A DNA stretch of 64,000 nucleotides. Source: Deefgea piscis (GTDB taxonomy: Bacteria; Pseudomonadota; Gammaproteobacteria; Burkholderiales; Chitinibacteraceae). The DNA lies in assembly GCF_019665785.1 (NCBI RefSeq), contig NZ_CP081149.1, positions 2,604,001-2,668,000 on the forward strand, given 5' to 3'. A program made the position numbers and the translations under genes. Of the stretch, positions 8,756 through 18,755 are shown one piece after another (positions within the stretch are counted from its first letter, which is position 1; every line of letters starts with the position of its first letter). The notes under the pieces are model-generated. The model made no database searches. It was given only the letters and a program-made list of their open reading frames with translations, and was not told the DNA's origin.

Positions 8756-9586
8756 ATGAAACTCAACTTCAGCAAAATGCACGGCCTCGGGAACGACTTT
8801 ATGGTGATCGACGGCGTGCGCCAAACCGTCGCCCTCAGTCACCAGCAAATTGCACAGCTCGGCCACCGGCAATTTGGCATTGGTTTTGATCAACTGCTGC
8901 TGGTCGAAAGCAGCGCTACGCCCGGCATCGATTTTCGCTATCGCATTTTTAATTGCGATGGCTCCGAAGTTGAGCAATGCGGCAATGGTTCACGCTGCTT
9001 TGCGCGCTTTGTCGTTGAGCAAGGCTTAACCGACAAAACCGAAATCGCCGTGGAAACCGCCAAAGGCGTAATCTACCCGCGCCTCGAGCTCGATGGGAAT
9101 GTCACGGTCAATATGGGCACGCCGCGCTTTGCCCCCGAAGACATCCCGTTTATTGCGCCCAATGAGGCAATGATTGATCCCTTGATTGTGGATGGCCAAG
9201 TTTATGATATTTCGGTGGTATCAATGGGCAACCCACATGCGGTGCAAGTAGTTGAATCAGTCGATACCGCGCCAGTGGCGCTGCATGGCGCTTTGATTGA
9301 AAACCACCCACGCTTTCCACAAAAAGTGAATGCTGGCTTTATGCAAATTTTAAGCCGCAATGAAATTCGCCTACGGGTGTATGAGCGTGCAGCAGGCGAA
9401 ACCCTCGCTTGCGGCACTGGCGCCTGCGCTGCCGTCGTCGCGGGGATACGCCGTGGCTTACTCGACGCCACGGTGATTGTGCATACCCGAGGTGGTGATT
9501 TAACCATTAGCTGGGCGGGCGATTCACACCCCGTGATGATGACCGGTCCCGCTGTGACCGTCTTTGCCGGCACGATTGAGCTTTAA
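8756..9586 (+). CDS. dapF: Diaminopimelate epimerase
   Basis: Cofactor-independent racemase of 276 residues that converts LL- to meso-diaminopimelate for lysine and peptidoglycan synthesis. The two catalytic cysteines are in place: Cys75 (EQCGNGSRC) and Cys219 (LACGTGACA). The N-terminal KMHGLGNDF and the internal SMGNPHAV are family hallmarks. No strong ribosome site is visible upstream. It heads the cluster dapF-DUF484-xerC, the same order as dapF-xerC in E. coli. The second lysine-pathway gene here, dapB, lies far away at 37 kb. Confidence 0.98.
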   Translation: MKLNFSKMHGLGNDFMVIDGVRQTVALSHQQIAQLGHRQFGIGFDQLLLVESSATPGIDFRYRIFNCDGSEVEQCGNGSRCFARFVVEQGLTDKTEIAVETAKGVIYPRLELDGNVTVNMGTPRFAPEDIPFIAPNEAMIDPLIVDGQVYDISVVSMGNPHAVQVVESVDTAPVALHGALIENHPRFPQKVNAGFMQILSRNEIRLRVYERAAGETLACGTGACAAVVAGIRRGLLDATVIVHTRGGDLTISWAGDSHPVMMTGPAVTVFAGTIEL

Positions 9587-9601
9587 CCTAAGGATATTGA
9601 G

Positions 9602-10315
9602 ATGCAAGCCAATGAAGTCGTACAGTGGTTACAACAAAACCCCGCTTTTTTTGATGAGTTTGCCGACGCTTTAGCCGAAATCTATGTGCCGCACCATCAT
9701 CGCGGTCAGGCCGTTTCTTTGGCTGAGCGACAATTACTCACATTGCGCGATAAAAATCGCTTACTCGAAGCACGTCTGGGTGAATTGCTGCAATTTGGCA
9801 TCGAAAACGATCATATCTCAGACATGCTGCACCAACTCACCGTCGATTTAATGAAAGCCGAAGACTTGCCAAGCATCATCGGTACTTTGGAGTACCACCT
9901 CAAAGCGCGCTTTGCGGTACCGCATTTGGCGCTGCGCTTATGGCTACCGAATATTGAATCCAATCTACTGGAATTTACCCCAGTCGAGGACAGCATTCAC
10001 AAGCTGGTCGACAACCTAAGCAGCCCGTATTGTGGGCCGTACGTGACTGATGATGTATTAAATTGGTTTGCACTGGAAACGGGCGATCTAAAATCCTTTG
10101 CCCAATGCGCGCTGCGTACTGGCGAATTGCCGTTTGGGATTTTGGTGTTGGCCAGCCCTGATGCAGAGCGCTTTTATCCGGAAATGGGCACGCTGTACTT
10201 GCAACGTTTAGCCGAATTGGTTTCAGCCGTGATTCGCCGCGTGGTTCCGGCACAAGCCGTACTGAGCCAGAGCGACACCGTGCTCGACGCCGAAGTCGAG
10301 GCCGAACTGACTTGA
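9602..10315 (+). CDS. DUF484 family protein
   Basis: A 237-residue cytoplasmic protein. The N-terminus VVQWLQQNPAFFDEFADAL followed by VSLAERQLLTLRDKNRLLE is the DUF484 signature, and the second half looks like a GAF-type fold. This family is regularly encoded between dapF and xerC; its function is unknown. It begins 15 bases after dapF and its stop overlaps the xerC start. Confidence 0.92.
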   Translation: MQANEVVQWLQQNPAFFDEFADALAEIYVPHHHRGQAVSLAERQLLTLRDKNRLLEARLGELLQFGIENDHISDMLHQLTVDLMKAEDLPSIIGTLEYHLKARFAVPHLALRLWLPNIESNLLEFTPVEDSIHKLVDNLSSPYCGPYVTDDVLNWFALETGDLKSFAQCALRTGELPFGILVLASPDAERFYPEMGTLYLQRLAELVSAVIRRVVPAQAVLSQSDTVLDAEVEAELT

Positions 10316-11283
10316 AACCGATTCGCCGTCCGACGAGCGCCGCGCAGCAACACCCCGAAACAGCATCGCATTTCGCGCATTTTTTTCGCTATTTACACGG
10401 CGAAAAAGCCGCCAGCGCCCATACGCATCAAGCCTACCAGCATGATTTACAGCTATTGGCCGATAGTGTTGGCGCGCGCGATTTAGCGTCGCTCAGCCCG
10501 CTAGACGTGCGCGGCTTTGTGCGGCAATTGGCCAGTCGCGGTTTATCGGGACGATCCATTGCCCGCACTTTATCGGCATGGCGGGCGTTTTATCGGCTGA
10601 TGTGCCGCGACTTTCATTGGTCGAGCAATCCAGTTGAAGGCGTCAAAGCGCCCAAGCATCGCCCAGCCTTGCCATCGGCGATGAATGTCGATGATGTGGT
10701 GGGTTTTTTAGAGCATATGCCCGACGAAGACCAGCTGGCTTCACGCGACAAAGCTATTTTTGAACTCGCATATTCATCGGGACTGCGGGTCAGTGAACTG
10801 GTGTCACTCAAACTGATTGATCTCGATCTATTGCATGGCATGGCCACGGTGACCGGTAAAGGCAATAAAACGCGGCTGGTGCCAATCGGCAAAATGGCGC
10901 TCGAAGCGATTCGCCGCTGGCTATTGATTCGCACGCAATTGGCGCACCCCAATGCGCAGACCGTTTTTGTCAGCAATAAAGGCACGCCGCTCACGCCGCG
11001 CGCGGTGCAATTGCGACTACGGCAGTGGCAAGAAAAACTCGGCCTAACCGAGCCGCTCTACCCGCACAAACTACGCCACAGCTGCGCCAGCCATTTATTG
11101 CAATCGTCGAGTGATTTGCGCGCCGTGCAAGAATTACTCGGCCACGCCAGCATCGCCACCACGCAGGTTTACACGCATTTAGACTTCCAGCATTTATCTG
11201 AAAGCTACGACAAAGCCCACCCTAGAGCCAAGATAGCGGACGAAAATACCGACGTATCTGACTCTGAGCTAAAAGAATCATAG
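10312..11283 (+). CDS. xerC: Site-specific tyrosine recombinase XerC
   Basis: A 323-residue tyrosine recombinase that works with XerD at dif to resolve chromosome dimers. It has an N-terminal SAM-like core-binding domain (about 20-105) and a C-terminal catalytic domain. The full catalytic set is visible: Arg159 (SGLRVSEL), Lys183 (TGKGNKTR), His252 and Arg255 (PHKLRH), His278 (LGHASI) and the nucleophile Tyr287 (QVYTHLD). It starts with TTG, overlapping the DUF484 stop codon by 4 bases. It has about 20 extra residues at each end compared with the E. coli protein. Confidence 0.95.
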   Translation: MKPIRRPTSAAQQHPETASHFAHFFRYLHGEKAASAHTHQAYQHDLQLLADSVGARDLASLSPLDVRGFVRQLASRGLSGRSIARTLSAWRAFYRLMCRDFHWSSNPVEGVKAPKHRPALPSAMNVDDVVGFLEHMPDEDQLASRDKAIFELAYSSGLRVSELVSLKLIDLDLLHGMATVTGKGNKTRLVPIGKMALEAIRRWLLIRTQLAHPNAQTVFVSNKGTPLTPRAVQLRLRQWQEKLGLTEPLYPHKLRHSCASHLLQSSSDLRAVQELLGHASIATTQVYTHLDFQHLSESYDKAHPRAKIADENTDVSDSELKES

Positions 11284-11318
11284 CCTACATCGATATACAT
11301 CGATTATTTTTGCCTTGT

Positions 11319-11393
11319 TCAGATTGGGTGTTGATCGTGATTAAAGGTTCGCGGCATCCCCTCTCTCTTGATGGGAGAGGGTTAGGGTGAGGT
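11319..11393. repeat. Half-copy of the MITE-like end plus a small hairpin
   Basis: Bases 11319-11357 match the left end of the element at 6901 (TTCAGATTGGGTGTTGAT, then a TTAAAG and GCGGCA block) but no right end follows. Directly after it, at 11358-11393, is a hairpin (CCCTCTC / GGGAGAGGG around a short loop) of a kind often seen between genes in proteobacteria. It lies between the convergent xerC and PilZ-like genes and may serve as their terminator. Confidence 0.45.
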
Positions 11394-11412
11394 TGAGACG
11401 CTGGCGTGCGAC

Positions 11413-12978
11413 TCAAGCACTGGTATATTCAAACAAGTCATACCCCATCTGCTGCTCAATCAACTTTGCACTACGGATTTTAATGCTAACGCCATCGGCG
11501 GTGAGCAGCATAAATTCACGCAGCGGGGTATAGCTGCCCTTAATCGCAATAATGCGCTGCGCTTGCTGTAGCACCGCAATCGCGGGTAGCAATATCGCCA
11601 CTTGATTGGCCACGCCACTTTGCAATGGCCGCATCAAAACCGGCTGCGCCTTGGCGCTCATTACTTGCAAGCCCATTTCAGTCGCCCCGTCATGGCGTTG
11701 TTGCAACCAACGAATCGACGCCACCATCCAGCTCTGGCCACCACTGGCCCGAATCGCCACCACTTCACCGGGTTTAGCCAGCTCGGTCGGCAAATCGCGC
11801 GCCAAGATGGCATAACCGCCAGGACTTTCATTCACCACTTGCCACGGCATGACGCGGCGCTCTAAATCACCGATCACCGCCAATTGCTCGGCAACGTCGG
11901 CGGTGTTATCCGCGCTGAGCGGCAAGCCATCGTTCAATTGCTGCACGGTGGCCTGAAAACCCAGCGCCACTTCGACCAGGCTTTGCGCTGGAATCCGTTG
12001 ATACAGCCGCTGCGGCGAAATACTCCATTGCCGAATCACCCGCCGCAAGATTTCTAACCACATTTGTACTTTTTGCCTATCATTGGCCAGCGGTACTTTG
12101 GCTTCGACATTCAATTCGGCTTTATGCAGTTTTTTGGCCAGCTCAATGGTATCAATCAAAATCGACTGGCCGGGCAATTGCTCGAGCGAGCGATTACCCA
12201 CAAAATGCGGCGGTTGATCCAGCTCTAACTCGACCAAGAAAAATCCCGCGCTGGAGCTTAATTTACTCACCGGTTGAAAGTGTGCATACATCGCATAGCT
12301 TTCAATAATTTCGATAATTTTATCCAACTCAGCGCCAGAAAATCGCTGCGGATCGGCCAAGGCCAGCAACAGGATTTGCTTATACAAAGTGGCAAGCGGT
12401 CGGGCGGATTTTTCTTTGGGATTATCGGTTTTGCGCTCATCTAAAAAGCGATTTTCCGCCGCGTAGCGAAATACCTGATGAATCTCGCCCCACATGCCGC
12501 TGGGCATCGGTTGAAACAAACGGCTACACACTTGGTACATGCGCCAAAAGCTATACATCACCGCCTGCAATAGCACCGGCAGCATTTTGGATGAAGTGAA
12601 AAAAGTGAATTTTTTCTCTACTTTGTCCATTAACGCCAGCTTCCAACCCAAAGCAATTTCGCACCATAAATTCAGTGCCAGCTGGGCCGCTTGCCGCGCC
12701 GAATCTTTCATTGGCAAGCCGGGTGAGGCATAGGCAGACTCAAAAGCGCCAGTCAGCATTTCCAAAGAATTTTGATATTCTTGCAGTAATTTAACCCGCT
12801 CTTCGGGCTCTAACTTAATGCGATTTAACGTCGACAAGGCATCGAGCAGCATCCGTCCGGCTTCTTGCACATTGCCAACTGGCAAAGCAATCAGCCATTG
12901 CCGCAGCTGCTGTGGATTGGTTTCCACAGAGCGCGCTAATTTAGGGTCAAAATCAGGTAAAGTCAGAAATAACGGCAT
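11413..12978 (-). CDS. Large protein with a C-terminal PilZ-like domain
   Basis: A protein of about 521 residues. The first ~360 residues are mostly helical and not recognised. Around residues 373-389 the sequence RRVMPWQVVNESPGGYAI resembles the c-di-GMP-binding signature of PilZ domains (an RxxxR-like arginine cluster followed by [D/N]xSxxG), and the following ~90 residues look like a beta-barrel. It is therefore a candidate cyclic-di-GMP receptor. The arginine cluster is not a perfect match. It starts about 20 bases after the bioA stop on the same strand. An alternative TTG start lies two codons upstream (12984). Confidence 0.6.
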   Translation of the reverse strand: MPLFLTLPDFDPKLARSVETNPQQLRQWLIALPVGNVQEAGRMLLDALSTLNRIKLEPEERVKLLQEYQNSLEMLTGAFESAYASPGLPMKDSARQAAQLALNLWCEIALGWKLALMDKVEKKFTFFTSSKMLPVLLQAVMYSFWRMYQVCSRLFQPMPSGMWGEIHQVFRYAAENRFLDERKTDNPKEKSARPLATLYKQILLLALADPQRFSGAELDKIIEIIESYAMYAHFQPVSKLSSSAGFFLVELELDQPPHFVGNRSLEQLPGQSILIDTIELAKKLHKAELNVEAKVPLANDRQKVQMWLEILRRVIRQWSISPQRLYQRIPAQSLVEVALGFQATVQQLNDGLPLSADNTADVAEQLAVIGDLERRVMPWQVVNESPGGYAILARDLPTELAKPGEVVAIRASGGQSWMVASIRWLQQRHDGATEMGLQVMSAKAQPVLMRPLQSGVANQVAILLPAIAVLQQAQRIIAIKGSYTPLREFMLLTADGVSIKIRSAKLIEQQMGYDLFEYTSA

Positions 12979-12996
12979 AAACAATAAGCTCGGTGA

Positions 12997-14328
12997 TTAG
13001 CAGCAGCGCGCCAAGGCTTTGAGCGTGCCAGCTAGCAGAAATTGAGCGTCTTCTGCCGTCATAATATATGGCGGCATAAAATAAACCGTATGACCAATCG
13101 GTCGCAATAACAAGCCTTCTTTTAAGGCTTCAGTAAAGCAAAGCGTGGCAAATTGCGCCGGAGCGTCAGCAATTTCGAAAGCCCAAATCATGCCACAATT
13201 TCGCCAATGCCGAACACGGGGATGCGCGGCCAGTGGCGCAAAAATGCGATTAAACTCGGCCACCTTGCGCTGATTTTGCGCAATCACGTCTTGATCGCGA
13301 AAAATCGCCAACGTCGCCAACGCAGCAGCGCAGGCCAATGGATTGCCAGTATACGAATGCGAGTGCAAAAAAGCTTTGGCTGATTCATCAGCATAAAAGG
13401 CAGTATAGACCGCATCAGTACATAGCACAGCCGCTAGCGGCAAATACCCCCCAGTAATGCCTTTGGAAAGACACATTAAATCGGGCTTGATCTGCGCCTG
13501 CTCACAGGCAAACATCGTGCCGGTGCGGCCAAAGCCAACGGCAATTTCATCGGCAATCAATAACACTTGATACTGATCACACAGCACGCGAGCTTGTTGT
13601 AAATAGATCGGATCGTACATCGCCATGCCCGCTGCGCCTTGAATCAAAGGCTCAACAATCAAGGCAGCAATCTCATGATGATGCGCGGCCAACACGCGGG
13701 CCAAGTCTTCAATCGCCCACAAGGCCACGTCACGCGCAGTTTGGCCGGGCTGGGCTTGCCGCGCATCTGGGCTTTGTACGGCAAAATTCTCGCGCACCAA
13801 GGGCGAGTAGGCTTGACGGAAAATCGGCACATCGGTCACCGATAAAGCACCAATCGTTTCGCCGTGGTAACTGTCTTGCAAATACACAAAGCGGTTTTTG
13901 GCGGGCAACCCTAGATTACGCCAATAGTGCGCCGCCATTTTGAGTGAGATTTCGGTTGCCGACGCGCCATCCGAGCCGTAAAAAACATGGCCCAAGCCCG
14001 TCAACTCGGCCAATTGCTCGGACAACGCCACCACCGGCTCATGGGTAAAGCCCGCCAGCATCACATGCTCGAGTTGATCCATTTGCTGCGTAATCGCCGC
14101 TTTAATTTGTGGCTGATTATGACCAAATAAATTCACCCACCAGCTCGATACCGCATCCAGATAACGCGTGCCATCGGCGTCATACAACCAAACGCCATCG
14201 CCACGGGAGATTGGAATCAACGGCAAAGTTTCGTGGCGCTTCATTTGCGTGCACGGATGCCAAACCGCCGCCAAACTGCGATCTAACAAGGCTTGATTGG
14301 CGTGCTGGGGAAGCGTTTGCTCTGTCAT
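12997..14328 (-). CDS. bioA: Adenosylmethionine-8-amino-7-oxononanoate aminotransferase
   Basis: PLP-dependent class III aminotransferase of 443 residues that makes 7,8-diaminopelargonic acid in biotin synthesis, using SAM as amino donor. Diagnostic parts are WHPCTQMKRHE near the N-terminus, the substrate-site SSWWVNLFGH, GSDGASATEI, the cofactor aspartate in LLIADEIAVGFGRTG and the PLP lysine in CLSKGITGGYLP. It ends CC, an unusual tail. No other biotin gene is nearby. I looked for a BirA operator in the 218 bases upstream and saw none. That gap also holds a short inverted repeat (TTGGC / GCCAA) near 14385. Confidence 0.97.
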   Translation of the reverse strand: MTEQTLPQHANQALLDRSLAAVWHPCTQMKRHETLPLIPISRGDGVWLYDADGTRYLDAVSSWWVNLFGHNQPQIKAAITQQMDQLEHVMLAGFTHEPVVALSEQLAELTGLGHVFYGSDGASATEISLKMAAHYWRNLGLPAKNRFVYLQDSYHGETIGALSVTDVPIFRQAYSPLVRENFAVQSPDARQAQPGQTARDVALWAIEDLARVLAAHHHEIAALIVEPLIQGAAGMAMYDPIYLQQARVLCDQYQVLLIADEIAVGFGRTGTMFACEQAQIKPDLMCLSKGITGGYLPLAAVLCTDAVYTAFYADESAKAFLHSHSYTGNPLACAAALATLAIFRDQDVIAQNQRKVAEFNRIFAPLAAHPRVRHWRNCGMIWAFEIADAPAQFATLCFTEALKEGLLLRPIGHTVYFMPPYIMTAEDAQFLLAGTLKALARCC

Positions 14329-14546
14329 AACAAAACCTAAAATTTCAATTCCCGCATTTTAACAGCATCAACCTCGGGTCTGTTGGCGTTTGGCTTGCCA
14401 ACTGCGTTTGCGCTGCGAGCAAGCCCAACACCAACATCCCCCGCAAGTGTAATTATTCATCCCGCAAAGCGGCGTCAGAATGATTGACGCCAGCGCGCAG
14501 CGAACTTTAGACTGAGGCTCTCCTCTGTTTCACTCTGGCCTTTCTA

Positions 14547-15575
14547 ATGAAAATTCTCGACTTACGCAGCGATACCGTCACCCACCCTACTGCCGCCATG
14601 CGCACCGCCATGGCCGAGGCCATTGTGGGTGACGATGTGTATGGCGACGATCCAACGGTCATCGCCCTCGAAACGGCTGCGGCTGAGCGCTTAGGCAAAG
14701 AAGCCGCCTTATTCGTGCCAACCGGCACTTTTGGCAATCAATTGGCGATTTTGAGCTACTGCCAACCGGGCGACGAAGTCATTGTTGGCGATGATAGCCA
14801 TATCGTTTGGCATGAAGTTGGCGGCGCCGCCTTGATTAGTGGCGTACAGCTTAGAACCATCGATAGCGACTTAGGGACGATGAATGCCGAAAAAATCCGC
14901 AAAAAAATTCGCCATGGCGTAGATATTCACGAGCCAAAAACCGCGTTAATTTGCGTCGAAAATGCCCATTCCAATGGCCGGGTAATTGCGCTAGAAACCA
15001 TGCAGCAAATTTGGCAAGTGGCGCAGGCCGAAAGCGTGCCAGTGCATTTAGATGGCGCGCGGGTATTTAATGCCGCCAGCGCTTTACAAGTCGATGTCAA
15101 AGCCATCACCCAATATTGCGATAGCGTGATGTGTTGCCTAAGCAAAGGCTTAGCCGCACCGGTCGGCTCGATCTTGGCCGGCAGCCATGCGCTGATTGCC
15201 AAAGCGCGCAAAAAACGTAAATTGCTCGGCGGCGGTATGCGCCAAGTTGGCGTATTGGCCGCGCCCGGTTTATTGGCACTCAATGCAATGACTGAGCGCC
15301 TAGCGGACGATCATCGCCACGCTAAATTATTAGCCGCGCAATTGGCAAAAATTGACGGCATTGTCATCGATCTGGATTCGGTGCAAATCAATATGGTGTG
15401 GTTTAACTTTAGCCGCGAGATTGATGTCGATAAGCTGATGCAAAGCTTGGCCAATGCCAATATTAAAGCCAATCCACCGGAACACGGCGCAATGCGTTTG
15501 GTGACGCACTGGCAAATTGAAGAGACCGACCTCGCCCGCGTCAGCCAAGCAATTGAGCAAGGTATTGCTCGCTAA
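14547..15575 (+). CDS. ltaE: Low-specificity L-threonine aldolase
   Basis: PLP-dependent fold type I enzyme of 342 residues that cleaves L-threonine and L-allo-threonine to glycine and acetaldehyde. The N-terminal [10 protein letters not shown] and [10 protein letters not shown] are family signatures. The PLP lysine sits in [12 protein letters not shown], and the conserved aspartate in [11 protein letters not shown]. Length is normal. It is a single gene, divergent from bioA and followed by a bidirectional terminator. Confidence 0.95.
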   Translation: MKILDLRSDTVTHPTAAMRTAMAEAIVGDDVYGDDPTVIALETAAAERLGKEAALFVPTGTFGNQLAILSYCQPGDEVIVGDDSHIVWHEVGGAALISGVQLRTIDSDLGTMNAEKIRKKIRHGVDIHEPKTALICVENAHSNGRVIALETMQQIWQVAQAESVPVHLDGARVFNAASALQVDVKAITQYCDSVMCCLSKGLAAPVGSILAGSHALIAKARKKRKLLGGGMRQVGVLAAPGLLALNAMTERLADDHRHAKLLAAQLAKIDGIVIDLDSVQINMVWFNFSREIDVDKLMQSLANANIKANPPEHGAMRLVTHWQIEETDLARVSQAIEQGIAR

Positions 15576-15626
15576 GCTATATTGATAATAGTTTAGATTA
15601 AAATACCCAATGGTCCGGGGCGATAT

Positions 15627-15687
15627 TCAGACTTGGTGCTGACGGTTGTAAGTGCCTGCGGCACAGCATCATCACCAAATCTGCACA
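15627..15687. repeat. MITE-like element, short copy
   Basis: A 61-bp relative of the 6901-7165 element. The left end (CAGACTTGGTGCTGACG) and the reverse complement of the right end (CAGATTTGGTGATGATG) match at most positions, and both flank the shared core AAGTGCCTGCGGCACAGCATC. The interior present in the long copy is missing, as expected of an internally deleted derivative. Confidence 0.55.
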
Positions 15688-15717
15688 TAGCCTCGTCTGT
15701 TGACATTTGATAGCAAT

Positions 15718-15747
15718 AAAAATGGCGCGAATTTCGCGCCATTTTTT
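15718..15747. terminator. Bidirectional terminator between ltaE and the TlpA gene
   Basis: AAAAATGGCGCGA / TCGCGCCATTTTT with a 3-base loop: a perfect 13-bp symmetrical stem with A-run and T-run, suited to both convergent genes. Confidence 0.9.
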
Positions 15748-15769
15748 ACATCTCGCACCACTCAATCAG

Positions 15770-16270
15770 CTAGGCGCCATGCGCCTGATTCACGATATCA
15801 ATCAATTGCTGCTCGCTGAGCTCGCCGACGATTTTTTTAATCAAGCGCCCTTTTGGGTCGAGTAAAAACGAAGTTGGCGTTAATTGCACTTCACCAAAGG
15901 CGCGCGCAACTTCGCCACTTTGGTCGTACACCATTTCAAAAGGCAGCGGCGTTTTGGCCAAATAGTTTTGAATATACGTCGGGTTGTCATAACTCATCGC
16001 CACGGCGATGGTGACTAACTTGTCTTTACCCAGTTTATTTTGCGCATTCACCAACCCTGGCATCTCGGCGATACAACCGGTGCAGCTGGTGGCCCAAAAA
16101 TTAACCAGCACCACCTTGCCTTGATAATCGGCAATTTGAATCGGCTTACCCGCCATCGTGGTCATCGTTTGCTTGAGCGGCATTTTTTCTGCGGCGCTAA
16201 AGGCATTAAACACTAGCGCTGCCGCACCGATCAGTGCTGCAGAGAGTGCAATTTTGAAACCGAGTTTCAT
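15770..16270 (-). CDS. TlpA-family thiol:disulfide oxidoreductase
   Basis: A 166-residue membrane-anchored or exported thioredoxin-like protein. A hydrophobic N-terminal segment (residues 7-26) is followed by a TlpA/ResA-type domain with the redox pair Cys63 and Cys66 in ATSCTGCIAEMP and the cis-proline region LTPTSFLLD. Such proteins reduce disulfides in the periplasm, for instance during cytochrome c or copper-site maturation. No cytochrome assembly gene is next to it, so the client is unknown. Confidence 0.88.
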   Translation of the reverse strand: MKLGFKIALSAALIGAAALVFNAFSAAEKMPLKQTMTTMAGKPIQIADYQGKVVLVNFWATSCTGCIAEMPGLVNAQNKLGKDKLVTIAVAMSYDNPTYIQNYLAKTPLPFEMVYDQSGEVARAFGEVQLTPTSFLLDPKGRLIKKIVGELSEQQLIDIVNQAHGA

Positions 16271-16455
16271 TCACAGCATCCTTAATTTGACCAAAGTACT
16301 GAGTATTTGGCATTTCAACTGAAAAACAATGCGCCATTTTGAATGGAAAACGACTTAACGTATAGCATGGTTTGCATTGATTTTTTTACGGCTCAGCCCC
16401 ATACCCCCAATAGCGTGCTGCCCGGCGTGGTGCAATAAAAAAAACCGCGCCAGCT

Positions 16456-16483
16456 CTTGAAAAAGAACCGCCTCGCCCCTACC
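16456..16483 (+). promoter_or_regulatory. Sigma32-type heat-shock promoter of groESL
   Basis: CTTGAAA at 16456-16462 and CCCCTACC at 16476-16483 with 13 bases between them. This is close to the sigma32 (RpoH) consensus CTTGAAA-N11-16-CCCCATNT. It lies directly upstream of the CIRCE operator. Confidence 0.75.
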
Positions 16484-16485
16484 AT

Positions 16486-16512
16486 TTAGCACTCAGGCAA
16501 GTAGAGTGCTAA
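16486..16512 (+). promoter_or_regulatory. CIRCE operator (HrcA binding site)
   Basis: TTAGCACTC and GAGTGCTAA separated by exactly 9 bases: both arms are identical to the CIRCE consensus. Known role: HrcA repressor binding at groESL and dnaK promoters. It lies just downstream of the sigma32-like -10 element, where a bound repressor would block initiation or early transcription. hrcA itself is not in the window. Confidence 0.97.
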
Positions 16513-16577
16513 ACATCTGCTTGTACAAACAAATTTATACCTCTAACGACTGTTCAATACTCAGGAGTTTTAAACCC

Positions 16578-16862
16578 ATGAAAATTCGTCCATTGCACGA
16601 CCGTGTGGTCATCAAACGTGTTGAAGCTGAAGCTAAAACTGCATCTGGCATTTTGCTCGCTGGTAGCGCCGCTGAAAAACCAGACATGGGTGAAGTGGTT
16701 GCTGTAGGTGCTGGCAAAGTATTGGAAAACGGTAGCGTTCAAGCGCTGACGGTTAAAGTTGGCGACAAAGTATTGCTCGGCAAATACGCACAAAGCGTAA
16801 AAATCGACGGCGAAGAACTCATCGTTGTTCGCGAAGAAGAAATCTTCGCGATTGTTGAATAA
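16578..16862 (+). CDS. groES: Co-chaperonin GroES
   Basis: The 94-residue Cpn10 subunit that caps GroEL. It begins [15 protein letters not shown], contains the mobile-loop region [10 protein letters not shown], and ends EEIFAIVE. The ATG at 16578 has AGGAG 11 bases upstream; a longer frame starting at 16506 overlaps the CIRCE site and is not the real start. groEL follows after 86 bases. Confidence 0.99.
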   Translation: MKIRPLHDRVVIKRVEAEAKTASGILLAGSAAEKPDMGEVVAVGAGKVLENGSVQALTVKVGDKVLLGKYAQSVKIDGEELIVVREEEIFAIVE

Positions 16863-16945
16863 GACTTAAGTAATTCCGAAAATTCGGCGGATTACGCGCA
16901 GGCAAAGCTAGCGCTAATCCACCCTACATAATGATTGGAGAATAA

Positions 16946-18589
<1,644 letters not shown>

Positions 18590-18617
18590 TACCCGTCTTG
18601 CCTTGGCAAGCGCATGC

Positions 18618-18649
18618 AAAAACCGGCACTTTAACGTGCCGGTTTTTTT
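18618..18649 (+). terminator. Terminator after groEL
   Basis: AAAAACCGGCAC / GTGCCGG followed by seven T, loop of 6 bases. Confidence 0.92.
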
Positions 18650-18755
18650 ACGGCCAATAATTGCTGTCGCCAAAGCAAACAAAAACTTACCTTGAAAATA
18701 GGTTATTCATCAGCCAAATTGAGAGCAGCGTAAAACTCAATAACAAGGCTGAGTT

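Noticed and set aside
14329..14546. BirA operator upstream of bioA
   Set aside because: No TTGTAAAC-type inverted repeat is present in the gap.
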